Origin: an uncultured Eubacteriales bacterium
GTDB taxonomy: Bacteria; Bacillota; Clostridia; Oscillospirales; Acutalibacteraceae
Assembly: GCA_934456435.1 (NCBI GenBank)
Contig: CAKSHH010000005.1
Span: forward strand, 62,001 to 126,000
Length of the DNA stretch: 64,000 nucleotides
Direction: 5' to 3'
The first letter of the stretch is position 1; each line of letters begins with the position of its first letter. This document shows, one piece after another, positions 60,790 to 64,000 of the stretch. Both the position numbers and the translations under genes were made by a program. The notes beneath the pieces were generated by a model that made no database searches, was not told the DNA's origin, and was given only the letters and a program-made list of their open reading frames with translations.

Positions 60790-63417
60790 TTATTCCTCTT
60801 CGTTTTCATCGTAATCTTCTTCCGGCTCAATCGGATTTTCAATCGGAGCCGATGCGGTTGCAAGCGCGTTCATCTCCATCCATTGCTGTTTGGAAATGAG
60901 AACTTTTCTCGGCTTACTTCCCTCAAACGGACCGACAATCTGTCTTTGTTCAAGTTCGTCGATTATTCGTGCCGCACGGGCATAGCCTAACTTCAATTTA
61001 CGCTGTAAGAGCGTTGTTGACGCCATCTGCGCTTCAACAACAACCTCAATAGCCTTCGGTATCATTTCATCGCCGCCCTCGCCGGAATCACCGTCGGAGG
61101 ATGAGGACGAAGCAGAAGGCTTCTTCTCAATAACAGCCTGACGCTCGATTTCTTTCATAACCTCTTCATCATACTGCTTCTCTTCACCCTGAGTCTTGAT
61201 GAATTTTACAACATTTTCAACCTCTTCATCGGAAAGGAAACAGCCTTGAACACGAACGGGCTTTGAAACGCCGACGGGACTGAACAGCATATCGCCGTAG
61301 CCGAGGAGCTTTTCCGCGCCTGCGGTATCAATAATCGTTCTGGAATCGACCTGTGACGAAACCGAGAGAGCAATTCTGCTCGGAATGTTCGCCTTGATTA
61401 TACCTGTGATAACATTGACGGACGGTCTCTGAGTAGCAATAACAAGGTGCATACCTGCCGCACGAGCCATCTGTGCAAGACGGCAAATCGAATCTTCAAC
61501 CTCGTTCGGTGCCGCCATCATAAGGTCGGACAACTCGTCAATAAAAATGACAATGTGAGGCATCGGAGTAAGCGATTCATTTGTTTCCGCAAGCTTGTTA
61601 AAGCCCTTGATATCCCTGACGGCATTTTCCGAGAACATCTTATATCGCTGGAGCATTTCGGTAACTGCCCAGCCGAGCGCACCTGCCGCCTTTCTCGGAT
61701 CGGAAACGACAGGAACGAGAAGATGCGGAATACCGTTATAAATCGTAAATTCAACCTGCTTCGGGTCAATCATAAGAAGCTTGACCTCATCGGGATTTGA
61801 GTTGTAAAGTATGCTGACGATCATCGCGTTAAGGCAGACAGATTTACCTGAACCTGTCGTACCTGCGATAAGAAGATGCGGCATCTTGGCAATATCGGCG
61901 CAGATTGTGTTGCCTGTAATATCCTTGCCGAGTGCAACATTCAGCTTACTCTTTGCGTTTCTGTAAACGGGTGTTTCAATGATTTCTCTGAGAGAAACTG
62001 TCGCCCTGTTGCGGTTCGGAATTTCTATACCGATAGCGGATTTGTTCGGAATCGGCGCTTCGATACGAACTCCCGACGAGGCAAGTGCAAGAGCAATATC
62101 GTCGGAAAGACTTGTAATCTTGCTTATCTTAACGCCCGCCGCAGGCTGTAATTCATAACGCGTTACGGACGGACCGCGGCAGATATCAACAATTTTTGTT
62201 GAAACTCCGAAGCTGTTAAGCGTGTCAACAAGCTTCTTCGCGTTGTTTTTCAGCTCTTCCTCATAGTTCATTGAGCCTGCATTGTTTGCATATTTAAGGC
62301 AGTCAATCGGCGGCTTGCGATAGGTATGGAAAACCTGAGCCGGTTCTTCCCTTTTATCGGATTTTTCATTTTTATCGGTTTTCTTCGGTTCCTTAACCTT
62401 TTCGGCAGGCTTCGGCTGAGCTGAGCCGTTGACCTTTTTGATTATGTCGTCAAGCGGAAGCTCCGGCTCAACCGACGCAATCTCAGGTTCGGGAACAACA
62501 TCGACAAACGGCTTCGGAACCTTTTTATTCGGCTTATTCTCTTTCTTCTCGCTGTTGCCGACCAACTCCTCGATATACATTTCGTCAGGCTCGGCATCGC
62601 TTGAACCCATGGCTTCGGGGCCTATATCAACAGGAACAAATTTTTTATTTTTTCTTGTGAATGTCGGCTCGTCACCGTAATTGAGAACCTCGCGGTGCTC
62701 ATTATGTGTAACCTTTGCCGCATCAATCTTTTCCTTGATAATCAGATAAAGCCAAATAAGCGTCTTATCGGTAACAAACATTATAACAACAAGAAGCAGT
62801 ACAATTAAGACAATAGCTGCGGCGGTTTTGCCGAACAGCATATCGGGAACGCCACCGAAAACAGCGCCGATAACGCCGCCGCTGTGAACGGTGACGGTGT
62901 CGCGAAGATCCCAGACATAGCTTATCTGCTCCTTGATTCCGCCTGCGTCAAGCGCGGGAGAAAAGACATGAACAATTCCCGACAGCAATGCCGCCGCTGC
63001 CGATGTTCCGATAAGCTTTCCCTTCAACGAACGCAGAGACTTGTCCGCCGCGATAAGAATTACAAGATAAATAAGCATCAGCGGCCACACATAAGCGCAG
63101 ATTCCGAAAACTCCGAAAATGAAGTTGTGAAAAGCAAGCCATACTCTTTCGCCCTTGATAAAGGTTGCGGCAAGGAAAATGACCGTTACCGCGGAAAGAA
63201 TTATTGCCGTACGCTGACGGTATACCTCAGGAGAAACAGTACTCTCGCTCTTTGAAAAGCCCTTTTTGCTGTTGGAAGATGCTTTAGTCTGCTTTCTGAC
63301 AGGCTGAGTCGGAGCCGGACCTTTCTTTTGCTGCGATGTATTCTTCGATTTTGAAGAAGCTGTTTTCTTCTTTGCTGACGACGTATTCTTTTTTTTGTTC
63401 TGATTGTTTGCCGCCAT
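60790..63417 (-). CDS. ftsK: FtsK/SpoIIIE DNA translocase
   Basis: An 875-residue DNA pump. A Lys/Ser-rich N-terminus, four or five membrane helices (to about 240), an acidic/Pro linker, the motor with Walker A GTTGSGKSVCLNAM and IDELSDLMM, and a C-terminal winged-helix gamma domain (LLQRKLKLGYARAARIIDELE). In spore formers it also pumps the chromosome into the forespore. GGAGGG precedes the ATG. Confidence 0.95.
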   Translation of the reverse strand: MAANNQNKKKNTSSAKKKTASSKSKNTSQQKKGPAPTQPVRKQTKASSNSKKGFSKSESTVSPEVYRQRTAIILSAVTVIFLAATFIKGERVWLAFHNFIFGVFGICAYVWPLMLIYLVILIAADKSLRSLKGKLIGTSAAAALLSGIVHVFSPALDAGGIKEQISYVWDLRDTVTVHSGGVIGAVFGGVPDMLFGKTAAAIVLIVLLLVVIMFVTDKTLIWLYLIIKEKIDAAKVTHNEHREVLNYGDEPTFTRKNKKFVPVDIGPEAMGSSDAEPDEMYIEELVGNSEKKENKPNKKVPKPFVDVVPEPEIASVEPELPLDDIIKKVNGSAQPKPAEKVKEPKKTDKNEKSDKREEPAQVFHTYRKPPIDCLKYANNAGSMNYEEELKNNAKKLVDTLNSFGVSTKIVDICRGPSVTRYELQPAAGVKISKITSLSDDIALALASSGVRIEAPIPNKSAIGIEIPNRNRATVSLREIIETPVYRNAKSKLNVALGKDITGNTICADIAKMPHLLIAGTTGSGKSVCLNAMIVSILYNSNPDEVKLLMIDPKQVEFTIYNGIPHLLVPVVSDPRKAAGALGWAVTEMLQRYKMFSENAVRDIKGFNKLAETNESLTPMPHIVIFIDELSDLMMAAPNEVEDSICRLAQMARAAGMHLVIATQRPSVNVITGIIKANIPSRIALSVSSQVDSRTIIDTAGAEKLLGYGDMLFSPVGVSKPVRVQGCFLSDEEVENVVKFIKTQGEEKQYDEEVMKEIERQAVIEKKPSASSSSSDGDSGEGGDEMIPKAIEVVVEAQMASTTLLQRKLKLGYARAARIIDELEQRQIVGPFEGSKPRKVLISKQQWMEMNALATASAPIENPIEPEEDYDENEEE

Positions 63418-63474
63418 AATGCCCTCCGATTTATTGATAAATATAATAATACATAATGACCCAATATCTTGTAT

Positions 63475-63503
63475 ATAATACCATTTTCAGCTACAAATAT
63501 CAA
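63475..63503 (-). promoter_or_regulatory. Promoter of ftsK
   Basis: TTGATA (63503-63498), 17-base spacer, TATTAT (63480-63475) with extended -10 TGG. Confidence 0.65.
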
Positions 63504-63511
63504 TATCTTTA

Positions 63512-63540
63512 TTGATTTTTTTTGACAGATTGTATATAAT
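63512..63540 (+). promoter_or_regulatory. Promoter of the aldose-epimerase gene
   Basis: TTGATT (63512-63517), 17-base spacer, TATAAT (63535-63540). It is divergent from the ftsK promoter. Confidence 0.7.
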
Positions 63541-63567
63541 TGAGAAAATAAGCAAAGGAGTGTTACT

Positions 63568-64000
63568 GTGAACTATACTTTAAATAATAATTTAGTGAGC
63601 ATTTCGGTCAAGAAATACGGCGCCGAGCTCTCGTCATTTAAATCCTCGGACACCTCGATTGAGTACCTTTGGCAGGGCAATCCCGATGTCTGGTACGGTC
63701 AGTCCCCCATTCTTTTCCCGATCGTTGGAACTCTGCTTGACAACAAGTGCAGGATCAACGGCAAGGAATATGAAATGTTCCGCCACGGAATCGCACGAAA
63801 AAGAGACTTTGAACTGAAAGAACAGGGCGAAAGCCATCTTACGCTCACACAATGCTGGAACGAGGAATCCCTTGAGCGTTATCCATACAAATACATTTTT
63901 GACATTGAGTTCCGACTTGACGACAAAAAGCTCACGGTTACTCACACAATAAAGAATGCCGATGACAAAACAATGTATTTTTCAATCGGCGCACACCCCG
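63568..64000 (+). CDS. Aldose 1-epimerase family protein (partial)
   Basis: The first 144 codons of a GalM/LacX-like protein, cut by the window edge. Start GTG 63568 follows AAAGGAG by seven bases. The N-terminal pattern (KYGAELSSF, WYGQSPILFPIVG, FRHGIARKRDFE, FSIGAHP) matches the LacX branch of aldose epimerases, with the catalytic His in MFRHG and the second His at GAHP. It would interconvert anomers of a hexose. Its plus-strand promoter is shared with the ftsK divergence. Confidence 0.9.
   Translation, partial: MNYTLNNNLVSISVKKYGAELSSFKSSDTSIEYLWQGNPDVWYGQSPILFPIVGTLLDNKCRINGKEYEMFRHGIARKRDFELKEQGESHLTLTQCWNEESLERYPYKYIFDIEFRLDDKKLTVTHTIKNADDKTMYFSIGAHP

Noticed and set aside
63522..63540. 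TTGACA followed by TATAAT
   Set aside because: The spacer is seven bases. The same -10 pairs properly with TTGATT at 63512 (17 bases), which was used instead.

Overview
The window looks like a chromosomal core segment of an anaerobic, endospore-forming Clostridia bacterium, probably Oscillospirales/Ruminococcaceae-like (moderate GC, strong GGAGG-type ribosome sites, some TTG and GTG starts). This rests on the sporulation genes spoIIM, spoIIR, spoVM and ytfJ/gerW, on an [FeFe]-hydrogenase maturase (hydG), and on the Firmicutes order yicC-remA-gmk-rpoZ-priA-def-fmt-rsmB-rlmN-prpC-prkC-rsgA-(x)-spoVM. No rRNA, tRNA, CRISPR array, insertion sequence or prophage was found. Almost all genes lie on the minus strand. 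No stretch over 300 bases lacks a gene or a described leader.

Left part (1-13.6 kb): the tail of an upstream gene and its terminator; a XerC/D-type recombinase (+) facing spoIIM (-); a lipoprotein with a consensus promoter; a GH35 beta-galactosidase; the operon tsaE-tsaB-rpiB-upp; hydG with a long attenuator-like leader; divergent rodA (+); and a sugar module (GPH transporter, YdjC/ChbG deacetylase, DUF2804).

Middle part (13.6-47.8 kb): an operon metallophosphoesterase - MMPL transporter - lipoprotein - GT2 - small protein - GH2 - WYL regulator - spoIIR. Upstream of it lies a very long co-directional run: VCBS-like lipoprotein and two-component system, DUF1385, prmC, M50 protease, scpAB, DUF2953, ytfJ, a D-Ala-D-Ala carboxypeptidase, rluB, and then the gmk/rpoZ/priA/def/fmt/prkC/rsgA block, ending in a 49-codon membrane protein and a 29-codon spoVM.

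Right part (47.8-64 kb): ftsK-ygiQ-MBL protein, then alaS-HIT-PRTase-comEC-holA-rnmV-ispF-cdaA-cdaR, and a divergent aldose-epimerase gene cut by the window edge.

Two regulatory observations stand out. (1) hydG is preceded by a promoter, about 90 nt of structured leader that matches no riboswitch class I recognise, and an intrinsic terminator whose loop can pair with the 5' end of the leader. (2) Several genes, mostly sporulation ones (spoIIM, spoIIR, the gene before spoVM, the dacF-like gene, and also tsaE), have 8-12 bp inverted repeats that enclose or mask the Shine-Dalgarno/start codon. In some of them a promoter -10-like sequence sits inside the 5' arm. This suggests a read-through insulation scheme: long transcripts fold and are silent, while transcripts starting locally lack the 5' arm and are translated.
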